This document shows, piece by piece, positions 12,000 to 24,391 of a DNA stretch of 64,000 nt. Origin of the DNA: Medicago truncatula (taxonomy: Eukaryota > Streptophyta > Magnoliopsida > Fabales > Fabaceae); the NCBI RefSeq assembly GCF_003473485.1, contig NC_053046.1, forward strand, positions 41,935,832-41,999,831. Reading direction: 5' to 3'. Position numbers and translations under genes: made by a program. Each line of letters begins with the position of its first letter. The stretch's first letter is position 1. Below the pieces are notes generated by a model. That model was given only the letters and a program-made list of their open reading frames with translations. It did no database searches and was not told where the DNA came from.

Positions 12000-13969
12000 T
12001 ATCTACACAAAACTCACGCCCTTTTAGATATCATTTATCATTATTTATCAAATATGCAAATTCAAAAGTCATTTTGAATAGTTAGGCAATTTATGCAATG
12101 TGCTTCAAAAGAAAAGGGGAATGGAAAGCTTGAGTAAAGTCTTTAAATGATGGAATTGCCTTTCTTTTCCAGAAATAAAATACAATTTATGATAATTATA
12201 CCTTATATTGTTATATGTATTGCAAGGTGCCAATGTGAAAGTTCTCTTGATTATCAAGATAATTACACAATGTTGGAAGTATGTTGCATTATTATTTTTT
12301 GAAAGGAGAGTAATTTGCATTATATTTATCGAGAATTGATAATCTCGTAAAAAAGAATTGATAATCTCATATTATATGTGCATTATTTTAGAAAAATAAT
12401 TGTTTATTTAATTGAAAAATTATTATAATGATCTTGGTAATAAAAAAATGACGTATATTTTGAATTATTGCAAGTTCACAAATATTTACGGAGAAAATTT
12501 ATATAAAAGGTTCATGATTTTGAATAATTGCTAATTTTTCTATTGGAATACATATTTGGGTTTTTTTCTTCCATAAAACATATTTACATTTTTTTTGAGG
12601 GAATAAAACATATATACATAAAATTTAAAACATATTTACATGGTGGCAAGCGAGATTGGGTCCATAATTAAGAGTTGATCGCCAGAAGAAGGTTTGTGTG
12701 AAACATTGGTTCTCTAGAATGGGATTTCATTCTCATTTTTTTTTGTCAATATAATTTGTTGTAGCAATGGGTTAACGTCAATGTGGAAAGAGCATATAGA
12801 TTCTCATGTGATCAATTATTCATGAAATTTCATAAATGTGAGGATTAGCCATCCATACAATACTAGTCATCCTCAAGATTTATATGTTTCAATAAGAGAG
12901 ATAAATGTAGAGAACCATGTGATCTTTTAGTTATTTGGATTCACAATTTTCCACAATATAAATTCTTAAAGGCCATAGATGATCAACCAAACCATTCCCC
13001 ATCATGATATAGTTTGTATATTCAATTCAGCAACCAAGATTAGAGTTTTAAGGCTAAAAAATATTCATGGTTGGAATAGCTCAAAATAAACAATGTTGTG
13101 CTAGGAAGATGGAAGAAATATGCTAATGTTGAGTTGTTAGAGAAACTGAACCATTGTCTTAGAGAATTAGATATACTTGACAACAGAAATTAAAATTAAA
13201 ATTTAAGAAGGACTTCAAAGATTGTAGAAAAGGAGACGAGTCTTTATATATTTATGACCATATATGGTTACAATATAAAAATGGGATGTGGAACTACACA
13301 TCTCCTCTATTGATGATATCAAATTGATTTCTTGGGTTAATTTTCCATCTTCCACTCATTATGAATCAAATCAACGTTATTCATCAAATTTCTGATGATT
13401 TTTTTTAGATGGTTTACAAGTGTTATATGGGGACAAGAAATCAAGAATGAGTGGCACTACTTCTTTAGATGCACAAAAGTGGAAGAGAATTGGCATGAAG
13501 ATGGGATGTGGAACTAGAGAAGAAAAATAAAATTCTTAGAAAAGGAATATGTGCATAAATATTGAGTATTGAGTCTTGTTATTTAGTCTTGTAGGTTGAT
13601 GTTTCAACATAAATGTATAGGGACCAAAACATTAATATAACAGAAATTTTCCTTAATCTTGTTCATGCTTTTAAGCTTTCCGCAAAACAAGATCTAACAA
13701 CATTAATTATTGGTGTTTATAATAATTTAAGATTAAAAACAAAACCATAGTTATATTTGTTGTTATTTGTCACATATAAACTTAATATAATATTGACATA
13801 AACATGCTTCTTTTAATTATAACATAGAAATCATTCATTTCTTTAATGCAACATAGAATACAACATCATTCATAAGTACATAACAACAATTAATAATAAT
13901 CTTATGATATAAAATAATAAATAAGCCCACTCGCAATATTGGGTGAGGGTGTTTAGGATATTGATCATA

Positions 13970-14479
13970 CTAATGATTAGGGATCTTTGGTGAGTTCTCC
14001 TCAGGAGACCCTGCGGAGAGAAGTGCTGGCGGTTCTGGTGTTGTAAAAAGACACCTACCCCAAATGCATGGAGTTGCAAGACGACATGGCCTTCCACAAG
14101 CACCACAGTTAAAAGGGTTAAAGTTTATGTTTACACACACACCCCAACAACAATGCCAACTACCAAACCTTGGGCAAGCAATTCCACACACCCCACAATT
14201 GTCTGCATCAAAAGAAACATCAACACACCGGTTTCTACAACATACACGTCTTGGAGGAGGTTCTTCTGTGTCACATATCGATGGTTGTGTAGCACAGTTA
14301 GGTGATTCTTGATCCTCACTAGCCGCCTCAACTTCAACACTGGTGTTGGTGAAATTTTTGTTCGCGTTGTCTTTCGGAATTGTTGAAATCAGATCTCCCT
14401 CTATTTCAATTAAAAGAACAAGAAGTAACACAATTGACACTAACTGTTTTGCTAGAGTTCTCATTATGAAAAGTTTCAA
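13970..14479 (-). CDS. STIG1-type cysteine-rich secreted protein, copy B
   Basis: Paralogue of 1968-2477: single exon, 169 residues, signal peptide at 1 to about 28, all 16 cysteines of the STIG1 domain kept (62-143). Comparing the two coding regions base by base gives two differences in 510 nt, both changing an amino acid (residue 15 Pro in A, Ser here; residue 76 Ser in A, Pro here). One lies in the signal peptide, the other in the loop before the CC pair at 80-81. The TATA box and immediate promoter are also conserved, so both copies look expressible. Confidence 0.93.
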   Translation of the reverse strand: MKLFIMRTLAKQLVSIVLLLVLLIEIEGDLISTIPKDNANKNFTNTSVEVEAASEDQESPNCATQPSICDTEEPPPRRVCCRNRCVDVSFDADNCGVCGIACPRFGSWHCCWGVCVNINFNPFNCGACGRPCRLATPCIWGRCLFTTPEPPALLSAGSPEENSPKIPNH

Positions 14480-14533
14480 GAATGCTATGTTTTTTTTATT
14501 TTTGTGGTGAGAAGGCTATGATTAGGAAACCTG

Positions 14534-14543
14534 TATATATAAG
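14534..14543 (-). promoter_or_regulatory. TATA box of STIG1 copy B
   Basis: Same CTTATATATA as copy A, at an equivalent distance from the ATG. Just upstream a small indel (AATATCATAG versus ATCATAG) separates the copies. Confidence 0.6.
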
Positions 14544-15417
14544 AACAAAAGTGAAATGAATATCATAGCTTTTGTAACAAGCTTGAAGAACATGTTTTTC
14601 TTACATGTAAGAGATGACAACCTTAATTTTTGTTTGCTTTAACTCTTATACATGTCTGATTCCACTTTTGAAAGATTCGAAATTGATTTTATAAATTCTA
14701 ATTCAAGTTATTTTGAACCTTTGAGATTTCAATTTGTTTACGGAACATAGTTATTGGTTCATATATATCCACGTTAAGTTGAATGATCATTCTTTATTTT
14801 ATATTTTCGAACAAACAATTTAAAAGAAATTGTCCAACTATATAGAAATTAGGAGAAAACGTGATTGGAATTATAACTTTTGCAGAAAATGTGCCTTGAA
14901 AATACTTTTAACACTGGGTGGAATATTTAATGGTGAATTTTTTTGGTTCAATTATTTTAAAGGTGAATATGATTTTCTCCTTGAAAATACTTTTAACACT
15001 AGGTGGAAAATGTGCCTTGAATATACTTAAAAAAAGGTAAAGTACTAACGTAATTTGAGAAATGATATTCTCCTTCCACATGAAAATTGCATTGTCTTTT
15101 AAAAACAAGGTAACCACCTTAGAAAATTCTATGTCAAAGTAATATAAATTCGAGGCTTTTAGCTTTACATGAATACATCTAAATATAAATCGCTTTCGAT
15201 TTAAATTATTTTTAGCCAGATTTATTTTGCACTGTTAATTTATTCAAGAACCAATTTTATCACAACCTAAAATAATAACACAATGAAAGAAAATTTGAGT
15301 CACAACAAGAAATTTTTGCTTTTGCGTAAAATGTGATTTATCACGTGTAATGTGTTAAAACTTTGATCATGCACAAACAAAGAAACTAGGTGGATCACTT
15401 AGTGGTGTATTTTTTTA

Positions 15418-15633
15418 GTTAAATTGATGATGAATCCTTAAAATATGATAAAATACAAGCGTAATTTGGGAAAAGATTCTCTCATGTCACATGAAAATTG
15501 CATTGTCTCATGAAAAGATGAAAAAGTTAAATTGATGATGAATCCTTAAAATATGATAAAATACAAGCGTAATTTGGGAAAAGATTCTCTCATGTCACAT
15601 GAGAATTGCATTGTCTGATGAAAAGATGAAAAA
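15418..15633. repeat. 108-bp direct repeat, two units, copy B
   Basis: Units 15418-15525 and 15526-15633, orthologous to 3413-3628. Confidence 0.9.
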
Positions 15634-17080
15634 AATACATTAGAAACCTCGAGGCATATATGATTTTGTTTTGCTTATGAAAAAATGGTTGTTTGCTCAT
15701 ATAAGCCAATATTAAGCTTAACACTCATACACGACTATATCTTAAAAAATAATCTACTTATCAAAGGAAAAACAATTCAAATTGAGAAAGAAGTTAAATA
15801 AAGATTAGGAGAAAAAAGGACTTCAAAAGAAATCTTTTGCTTAAAACGTGACTTGTCATGCGTAATGGTTAAATTATGGTTTTGCTATGCACTTGGTTTA
15901 TAGATTAGGTCTATATTGTTGTTATTGCTTATGGTTTACATTTGATTATTGGTTGTCATTGATACTTGCTCCACAGATCATAGTTTATATTGGTGTGAGA
16001 TTTAAGTCCGGAATTCACAACATTTTGCATAGCTATATCTGGTATTATAAAATTTACGATAGTTATTGGTTATATCCACGTTAAGTTGAATGATCATTCT
16101 TTATTTTATATTTTTAAACAAAAAATTTAATAAAATTGTTCTGCTATATAAAAATTAGGAGAAAAAATGATTGAAATTATTACTTTTGCAGAAAATGTGC
16201 CTTGAAAATACTTTTAACACTAGGTGGAATATTTTATGGTGAGTTTTTTTTTAGTTCAATTATTTTAATGGTAAATATGAATCCTTAAAAGAAGGTAAAG
16301 TACTAACGTAATTTAAGAAATGACTTTCTCTTTCCACCTGAAAATTGCCTTGTCTTTTGAAAAGATGGCAACCACCTTAGAAAATTCTATGTCAAGTTAA
16401 TATGAACTTCAGGCTTTTAGCTTTATATGAATACATCTAAATATAAATCATTTTAGATTTAAATTATTTTTAGCAAGATTAATTTTGCACGGTTAATTTA
16501 TTCAAGAACCAATTTTATAACAACCTAAAATAATAACACAATGAAAGAAAAATTGCAAGCACAACAAGAAATTTTTGCTTTTGCGTAAAATGTGATTTAT
16601 CACGTGTAATGTGTTAAAACTTTGAACATGCACAAACAAAGAAACTAGGTGGATCGTGTATTTTTTTAATTAAATTGATGATGAATCCTTAAAATATGAT
16701 AAAATACAAGCGTAATTTGGGAAAAGATTCTCTCATGTCACATAAAAATTGCATTGTCTGATGAAAAGATGAAAAAAAAAATATACATTAGAAACCTCGA
16801 GGGATATGTGATTTTGTTTTGTTTATAAAAAAATGGTTGTTTGCTCATATAAGCCAATGTTAAGCTGAACACTCATACACGACTATATCTTAAAAAATAA
16901 TCTACTTATCAAAGGAAAAACAATTTAAATTGAGATAGAAGTTAAATAAAGATTAGGAGAAAAAAGGACTTCAAAAGAAATCTTTTGCTTAAAACGTGAC
17001 TTGTCATGCATAATGTGTTAGAACATAAAGCACACAAAAACAAAACACTAGTTTGAATGTTGCACTGTGAGTTTATTTAA

Positions 17081-17446
17081 GGCTAAAATATGGTTTTGGT
17101 CCCTGCAAATATGCCTCGTTTTGGTTTTAGTCCCTGCAAAGTTTTTTTGTTGTTTTTGGTCCCTGCAAATATGTCTCATTTTGGTTTTGGTCCCTGGCTC
17201 CACTTTTGTGATAATTTGCACATGTGTCACATGATGACTTAACTATTTATTAGAGAAATAGTCCCTGCAAAATCTTTTGATTTTGAAAAAGGTCCTTGCA
17301 AAATATTTTGTTTTTGGAAATAGTCCCTCAGAGGGACTATTTCCAAAAACAAAATATTTTGCAGGGACCAAAAACAACAATTTTTTTTTGCAGGGACTAA
17401 AACCAAAACGAGGCATATTTGCAGGGAGCAAAACCATATTTTAGCC
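17081..17446. mobile_element. Fold-back MITE, 9-bp TSD, copy B only
   Basis: Ends GGCTAAAATATGGTTTTGGT and its near-perfect complement, with GTCCCTGCAAA-type motifs repeated along both arms, so the element can form a long hairpin. It is flanked by TTTATTTAA (17072-17080 and 17447-17455). The empty site with one TTTATTTAA is at 4943-4951 in copy A. Confidence 0.9.
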
Positions 17447-18049
17447 TTTATTTAATATCTTAATATTGAAGAGAAGATAGAATCCTAGAATTAAAGAAGC
17501 GAAATGGCATACTTTATGTGGTGATACAATTGGTGTTGTATTTTTTTTTTAATCTTGAATAACGCTAAAAGAATACAACTCACATGAAAATTGCAATGTC
17601 TTTTGAAAAGAGGGTAAACTATCTTCGAAAATTCTCTAAAAAGTTAATATGAACTCAAGGCTTTTATCTTTACATGAATACACCCAATTATAAATCGTCA
17701 TAAATTATTAACTTTTCTATAGTAAGCAGTTCAAATTGAGAAAGAAGATAAATAATTAGGAGAAAAAAGTATTTGAAATGAAATTTTTTGCTTAAAATTT
17801 GACTTGCCACACATATTTTGTTAGAATTAAAGCATACGGGATCAACGACACAAGTTAGAATGTTGCATGATGAGTTATTTAGTACCTTACGATTGAAGAG
17901 GTGATAAATCCTAAAATTAAAGAAGCGAAATAACGTACTTTGGTGGTGCGTTTTTTCTTCTTCTTTCATTTTGAACTTATTGTGCTCTTTTTAATCTTGA
18001 ATAAGATTAGAGAAATACTAACTCACATGAAAAATGCCATGTCTTTTTA

Positions 18050-18388
18050 GGGTTAATAATGCTTTACTCCCCTGTAATATAGGATATTTTCGGTTTTTCT
18101 CCTGTAAAATTTTATTTTTAGATTCCGTCCTTGTAATTTGAAGTTTTTTGGTTTTGGACCTTCATGAATTTTGATTGTTCAAAATCGATGATATGGCGGG
18201 GGGTAAACCGAAATCTCAAATTAACAGGGGGTAAACCGAAATTTGCTCAAATTGCACGGGGGTAAACCGAATTTTCCTCAAATTATAGGGGGCAAAATTT
18301 CTCATAAAAGGTCTAAAATTAAAAAATCTCAAATTACAAGGACGTAATCCAAAAAAATATTTTACAGGGGATAAAACACTATTAACCC
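18050..18388. mobile_element. Fold-back MITE, second family, 9-bp TSD
   Basis: Starts GGGTTAATAATG and ends CACTATTAACCC; the arms carry CCCTGTAA and TTACAGGGG motifs. Flanked by GTCTTTTTA (18041-18049 and 18389-18397). Copy A shows the uninterrupted site near 5277. A partly related, diverged half-element may lie at 63365-63540. Confidence 0.88.
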
Positions 18389-19524
18389 GTCTTTTTATTA
18401 GGTGGTAACTACCTTAGGAAAGTCTAAATCAACTTTAATATGAACTCGAGGCATTTTGCTCTGCATGAATACATCTAAATATAAATCAGTTTACATTTAA
18501 GTTATTTTTAACTAAAATTTATTTTACACGATTAATTTATTCAAGAACCAAATTTTACGACAACTTAAAATAATTACACAATGTTGAACACCCTAAAAGA
18601 TAAATTGGTGTCACAACAAGAATTATTCCTTATGTGTAAAATTTAATTTAATTAGCAAGTGTATTGTGTCAAAAGTTAAAATTGTTTGTAATATCTTTTG
18701 AAAAGATGAAAACTATCCAACAAAATTCTAATTCATGTTCTTATGAACCTTAATGCATTTAACATTTTCTTTCATTTATAAATCATAGTTGTTGGTTCAT
18801 TTATACCCACGTTAAGTTGAATGATTAAACTTATTTTATCTTCATATATGAACAACTTTTAAAGGAAAAATAGTTAACTAATGACAAAAAGAATTAAGAG
18901 AAAAAGTGATTTAAATTAGAGTTTTTCTATACTTTGAAATTACTTATTTATAGATAGATTATAGCAGAATGACACAACCCAAAAAGAAGAAAAAAAACAT
19001 AATTATAGTAGCATGTCTTCTATACAATTTTTTTAGGTGAATATTCTACTAGACATATAAACCATAGTGGAATAAATTTAATAAGGTATAATCTAAATTA
19101 GATAATGAGTCCTCATATTTTTAGATCTTAAATTTCGGCTGGTCACGATTCATAAAAATTTGTAATGAACAAATTATTTGTTCCAATCTGTACCTGATTT
19201 AAGCCAACAAATCTTTATAAAAGAATTGTTCTCTCTTTATATCTCTCACTTAGGATTGGTTACTTTATATCAGAATTCATTTTGTTGCAAAAAAAACCCT
19301 CTGACAAGTAGTGCTAAAAATATTCTAAAAATATTAAAAAACAAACCATCATCATTTCGATAAAAAGCTAGGAATTTAATCATAAACTTTTTTTTTTTGG
19401 AAAGGATGCTATTGATTGAAGTTATTATATGCCTCCTTGGTAGTTAAAAAGGAAAGCATAGCATAATTCTTTACCAAATCATTTCACTTTCCATAGCAAC
19501 TTCTAAGAACAAGTGCAAAAAATA

Positions 19525-20553
19525 ACTTAATTATAAAGGCAAAATATACCCAACCATCATAATAAAGTGTTATATTCAACTTTGCATCAAAATACCAAAT
19601 TAACTCGTAAAATTATAAATATTGTGTGTTGTGTTGTTTGAGTAAGAAGGTTTCAAAAGAAAGAAAGAAAGACAAGGCAAGACAAGAAAGTGTTAACCCC
19701 AAAAACAAAACAAGTACTTTGGACTACTGGGCTTGAAAAAAGGAATTGAATTTGGTGTATTGCTGCCTACACTCCAAACAATGTTGAGAAACACCAGTAA
19801 ATAACATTTTTAATCCTGAATTCCATCAGCAGTTAATTGCCGTCGGTTAAAACCCATCGACAGTAACTTCCAAAGAGGTTATATTGGTATTTTTCTGGTG
19901 TTTCATAGCACCCTTTGATGTGGGAACATCAATCTTCTTGAATTTTAACAAAAAAAGGGGCAAAAAAAATGGCATAAAACAATAAAAAAAAGGTGTTTTT
20001 TTAAGTGTTAACTAGAAAAAATGGACGATTTTAACCTAGTTTACCGAGTTCACCACGTGCTAACTCGCTCAAACTAGTTAAACATTCTGATTTCAACAAA
20101 AAAAAATGATTTTACCTCTGAATTAACACGATTTTGACACTTAAAAACCTAAACTCGTCTAAATTTACGAGTTAGCACTGGATTTATGGAGCACCGGCGT
20201 GCATAATTTGAGAGCAGTTCTTGCACTTCATGGCCTCATTTGGACTTACAAACCGTACATGGTTTTTCTGTGTGTGTGAAACATAGGTGCACTCACAAAT
20301 TATTACATTGAAGAAATTCGAATAAAGTTGGTTTTTCATATTGTATTCATCTTCATATTTTTCTCATTGGGTAAAAGTTCATTTTGTTTTTCTTAGTCCA
20401 AACTATGTCTCAATTTCTCTGAGACTAAAATAAATATTCACTCTAAAATACTCTAATATTTACACTTAAGGGGCTAGCTTAGTGGCTAGTCTTGTAACCT
20501 CAAGATACCGAGTTAGAATCCTCTTGCAACACATTGTAAAATGGTTATTAGTA
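19525..20553. other. Spacer, no gene seen
   Basis: AT-rich. 20466-20530 has a weak tRNA-like pattern (TAGCTTAGTGG as an A-box-like and GAGTTAGAATCC as a B-box-like motif) and may be an old SINE. 20545-20553 is the TSD of the next element. Confidence 0.4.
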
Positions 20554-20867
20554 GACTTAATTGCACTTTTGGACCCCTATCTTTTCAAAAGTTGCGGTTA
20601 TGGACCCCTAACTAATTTAAATACAAAACAGCCCCCTATGTTTTGATTCTTTGGCAGTTTTGAACCCCCAGTCCATTGTTGACTCGGTCAACGCTGACGT
20701 GGCACCCTAAGTGAGGTGCCACGTGTCAATTTTTTTTTTTTTTTTTGCCTTGGGGGTCCAAAACTGCCAAAGAATCAAAACATAGGGGGCTGTTTTGTAT
20801 TTAAATTAGTTAGGGGTCCATAACCGCAACTTTTGGAAAGATAGGGGTCCAAAAGTGCAATTAAGCC
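20554..20867. mobile_element. Fold-back MITE, third family, 9-bp TSD
   Basis: Termini GACTTAATTGCACTTTTGG and CCAAAAGTGCAATTAAGCC. The two arms are near-perfect complements over more than 100 bp (both contain GGACCCCTA or its complement). TSD TTATTAGTA at 20545-20553 and 20868-20876. A poly-T run sits near the hairpin loop side. Confidence 0.9.
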
Positions 20868-20876
20868 TTATTAGTA

Positions 20877-21944
20877 TTACTTTGATTAATAAAAGAATTT
20901 CCTTTCATCAATTAAAAATATATAATATCAATATATTAGCGAGACTCGTAAATTTTATAACACTCTTTTTTTTATCCAATAATTAACAATCCGACTTAAA
21001 TAAAAACTTATTTAAATGCTTGTTTTAGACTTGGGCCGAGAGGATGAGAGTTATTCGTTTGACATGTGTTAAATACTTTTAAGTTTTTATCAAAATGACT
21101 TCAATGAGAAGTGAACCTATGAATTGAACTATGAAATATGTTAGAACAACAACCACTATAGAATGTGTAAAAGAAACGAAATGCGCAAGACAATGAAATA
21201 TGATTTTTGTTTACGCAGTTTGACCAATGGTGCCTACCACAACTATAAAGGTTGTAATTCCGTTTCATTTATGTGATGAATTAGAGTTTATAGTGTTACA
21301 ACCAATATGTATACTAGTATTACGGTTCAATTTACAATATTACCTCTAAATCGTACTGTAAAAGGATATTGTCCCCGGTACCAATGCAATTTTTTTTTGG
21401 TTGGTAATATTAAACAAACATAGCAAATGCCTGAAGTATGGGTAAGTATGTATCCTTTCCTTTTCATTATTAGCAAGTGCCCTATACCATTTTCTGACAA
21501 TGTTCAAACACAGACCAAGATAAAATTCATAGTCCGAAGTCCGGACCATGCTTGAATAGGTGAACGAATTTTGCATTCAATTTCCTAGTATAAAAAAATA
21601 AGAAATTGCACATTTTTTAATGGCAAATTGCATTGAAAATATATCAACAAAAGAAGAATGCCACGTTTATTTATTACAAATGTGGAGCCAGAAATACAAA
21701 AGGTAGAAGACATTATCCTTAACAACAGGGTGCAGTCTGATTTGCTAAGGAAACAGATACATGAAGTTGTTATTTCAGGCTTGGTGAAGCCATGACAAAA
21801 ACTACAATAGAGTACTAATGCATGACACAAACATTAGGCACATCATAATTCTAGAACTTAAGCAAATGTTACCATTAGAGGTACTTATTTCAACCAGACA
21901 TAATTCAGCAAATTTTTTAAACACTGCACAACCACTGAATTATT
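20877..21944. other. 3' flank of the VTC2 gene
   Basis: No second gene seen. The part next to 21945 should contain the 3' UTR of the minus-strand VTC2 gene; on that strand several A/T-rich polyadenylation-type motifs are present but none is decisive. Confidence 0.45.
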
Positions 21945-24226
21945 TTACTGTAGAACAACACATTCTTGTGAACCAGCCACCACAGTAGGGTATGTGCTCG
22001 AGTCGACAGAATCATCTTTTGGAAGACATTGAACATTGTCATCCAATTCTTCAGTTAAGGCAATGGCTTCAAAGATAATAGCATTAACTTCTTGAAACCT
22101 TTCTTCAGAGAGTGAAACTTCTGCAAGAAGCCTCCAAGCATTGGCTTCAGACGCCTCGTCAAAATCCTTTTTCCTCTTCAAAACCATGTGTCCACTAATC
22201 TCCCACACCGCGGGATTTACTTGTGTGTCAAGAAGCTCAGCATCCACTTCTCCAAGAGCTTGTTTCTCTGCATAACACTGTTTCAACTATTTGTTAAAAA
22301 CCCGAAAGAGAAAATGAAAGTTGAAAGAGGACGTTATGAAATCATGTCAAGGGCTGTTTGGATCGGCTTATTTGAGCTTACCTTTGGACATAAACATTTA
22401 TAAGACTGTTTAGGAGAACTTACGAAAACAGCTTATGCCATGTCCATAAGCTCCCTAGGATAGCTTATTAGCTTACATGAAAAGTGCTTATTTATCCAAA
22501 CAGGAAATTAGTTTAAGAGTTGTTTTACCTGTGGTAAAAGAAACACTTGTGTTCCACAGTCAGAAATAAGAACATTGTAAGGTATGTTGTTGTTTTGTAG
22601 GGAGATACAAGCATCTGAAACAATTTTTGATAAATCTTCGAGCGTGTCGCCGCCTTCAAAGACAAGACCTCTAACCGGATACTTCAGCAATTCAGATACC
22701 TTCACACCACCATTTGAAGTTGCAATTTTCTTGGTGGGAGCCTTCTCAATAGGAAAGGGCATAGCCAAATAATAAGCCTGCATATGTCCAACAAAATCAG
22801 CAAATTCCAATTGGATTACCGAAACAGAACAATGATAAGCAATGGAATTATCAACAAGACCATTACTGTAGCAATAATCTCAATATATTCAGAGACATAA
22901 TAGGATAAGCTATCAATGTCCAGTACCTGGAAGTGAAGATGGTTTATAGTTGCAAATGCACCAAGGCTGTTGTAACCCAATCGAAAATATGGATTAGCAG
23001 CTTCAGCTGCCATGTGAAGTGCAAGCAAGAAGCTCTCATGATCAATCCTTTGAGGCAAACACTCGAAAATGCGGGGAATCAGCAAAACATGTCCATACTC
23101 AATAGGACTGACCTGTTATCAAGAAAATAAGCAAACAACATCATATAAATCACCTACTCTAGCCTTAATGAACCAACAAAACTAGAATATGCAAAAAAAG
23201 AGCTAAAAATCATACATTGATGGCAACAAAACTGGGATAATTGTCAACATCAATTGGGGCATTTGGATAAAACTGGACTTCACCATCTTCACTAGCTTCA
23301 AATTGAAACAGAACCTCTTCTTGCCCAACTTTAGTAAAGTTGAATTTGTTTTCATCAAAGGGCTGAAGAACCTTATCAACTCTGAACTCAGTTGGTCTCT
23401 TCTTGAGGTGTCGGCCCTCGTTAAGCTGAGCAATGAAACCACACTCACCCGGAATCACCTACACCAAAATTATCACAAGAACACATCAAAACTAAGTACA
23501 TAAGAATCAAAGAATCACAGTAAGTAATAAAAAAGAATCAAAGTATATCCATGCATCTGCAAAAGGCACAATACAAGTACACAAAATCCCCCCAAATAAC
23601 AAAGAATCAAAGTATATTCATGCATCTCCAAAAAGCACAACACAAACACACAAAATCCCCCAAAAAAGAACAAAGAATCAAAGTATCAAACCTTGGTTTC
23701 ACAGGCGGTAACATCATAACGAAAAAGTCCTCTTTGCATGCGATCTTCCCACTGAAATGAAAAGAGTAATAGACCTTTTAAACAAAAAGATAAAAAAAAT
23801 TAAAATTAAAATCTTTAATCATTCTTCATAATCAAAATTCAATAATCACCTCTCCAAGAACAAGTGAGTCCAAAAAGGCCATAGGAAGCTCCTCTTGACA
23901 CTCATGGATAGCCAAATCCTTTTCGGTTACTTTGTCAATCTTTTTAAAAGCATACAAAGGTAGCTTTGCATCTATTAACAAAACAATAACCAAAATCACA
24001 AAAATTAATCTTTTTTATCCATAAGCCCATAACCAAACTAAATAATAATACATGCATGGCAACAACCACAACAACAACAAATAAAAAAAAAACAAATAGT
24101 ACCTTGAATACAACAAGATTTGAGACAATTCCGACCACAACCTCCGACAGTACGAGGAGCAGCCTCTCCAACCTCCTCTTTTTGATAATTGGAAACAACG
24201 GTGGGAACCCTTTTGATTTTTAGCAT
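21945..24226 (-). CDS. VTC2: GDP-L-galactose phosphorylase (VTC2/VTC5), 7 exons
   Basis: Enzyme of the Smirnoff-Wheeler ascorbate pathway: converts GDP-L-galactose plus phosphate to L-galactose-1-phosphate and GDP, the committed and rate-controlling step. Exons on the minus strand: 24226-24103, 23971-23850, 23751-23692, 23458-23216, 23112-22927, 22777-22529, 22277-21945. All junctions are GT-AG and every phase closes, giving 1317 nt and 438 residues, near the family's usual 440 or so. Landmarks: N-terminal MLKIKRVPTVVSNYQKE, GCGRNCL (about 32-38), LGEWEDRMQRGLFRYD across exons 2-3, ACETKVIPG, GRHLKKRPTEFRVD, and the HIT-superfamily nucleotidyl-transfer motif H241-L-H243-F-Q245 at the end of exon 5. 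It ends in C-V-V-L-Q, like other plant members. ATG 24229 or 24247 could add one or seven residues; 24226 matches family starts. Assignment to VTC2 rather than VTC5 is not decidable here. Confidence 0.96.
22354..22503. mobile_element. Short MITE inside VTC2 intron 6
   Basis: Ends CTGTTTGGATCGGCTTA and ATTTATCCAAACAG, inverted repeats of the common CTGTTTGGAT type. Lies in the intron 22278-22528 and makes up most of it. TSD not clear. Probably an old hAT- or Harbinger-related MITE. Confidence 0.55.
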
Positions 24227-24391
24227 CATTTTCACCAAACCAAACACAAAAATACTTTTTTTTTTAACAACAAGAAGAAGAAAGAAGAAGAAGAAGAAGC
24301 ACCTTCAAATAAATCTTACTTACAAAGTCTAGTTTTAGCTTATAGTTTTGAGTCGTAAAAATCTAAAGAAAGTTAAACTAAAAACAAGAAA

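Larger units (their letters stand above)
14690..18735. repeat. Diverged non-coding repeat field, copy B
   Basis: Counterpart of 2640-5622, with the same recurring blocks but a third unit of the ATGATGAATCC repeat near 16676 that copy A has lost. Interrupted by the two fold-back elements listed separately. No gene seen. Confidence 0.7.
12000..19524. repeat. Segmental duplication, copy B
   Basis: Direct-repeat partner of copy A, offset about 11,999-12,002 bp through the STIG1 gene and shifting later through indels. Copy B has fold-back insertions at 17081-17446 and 18050-18388, lacks the LINE, lacks a 45-bp stretch near 16050, and keeps about 300 bp at 17695-17985 that copy A lacks. Homology ends just upstream of where the BAP31-like exon begins in copy A. 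Confidence 0.95.

Noticed and set aside
1..19524. Copies A and B as the two LTRs of one giant retrotransposon
   Set aside because: Each copy is over 7 kb and contains a host-type gene; no TG...CA ends, primer-binding site or gag-pol lies between. A segmental duplication explains it better.
24038..24198. Valine- and cysteine-rich minus-strand frames running through VTC2 exon 1 into intron 1
   Set aside because: Intron read-through; the exon boundary at 24103 with GTACTA and correct phase into exon 2 is clear.
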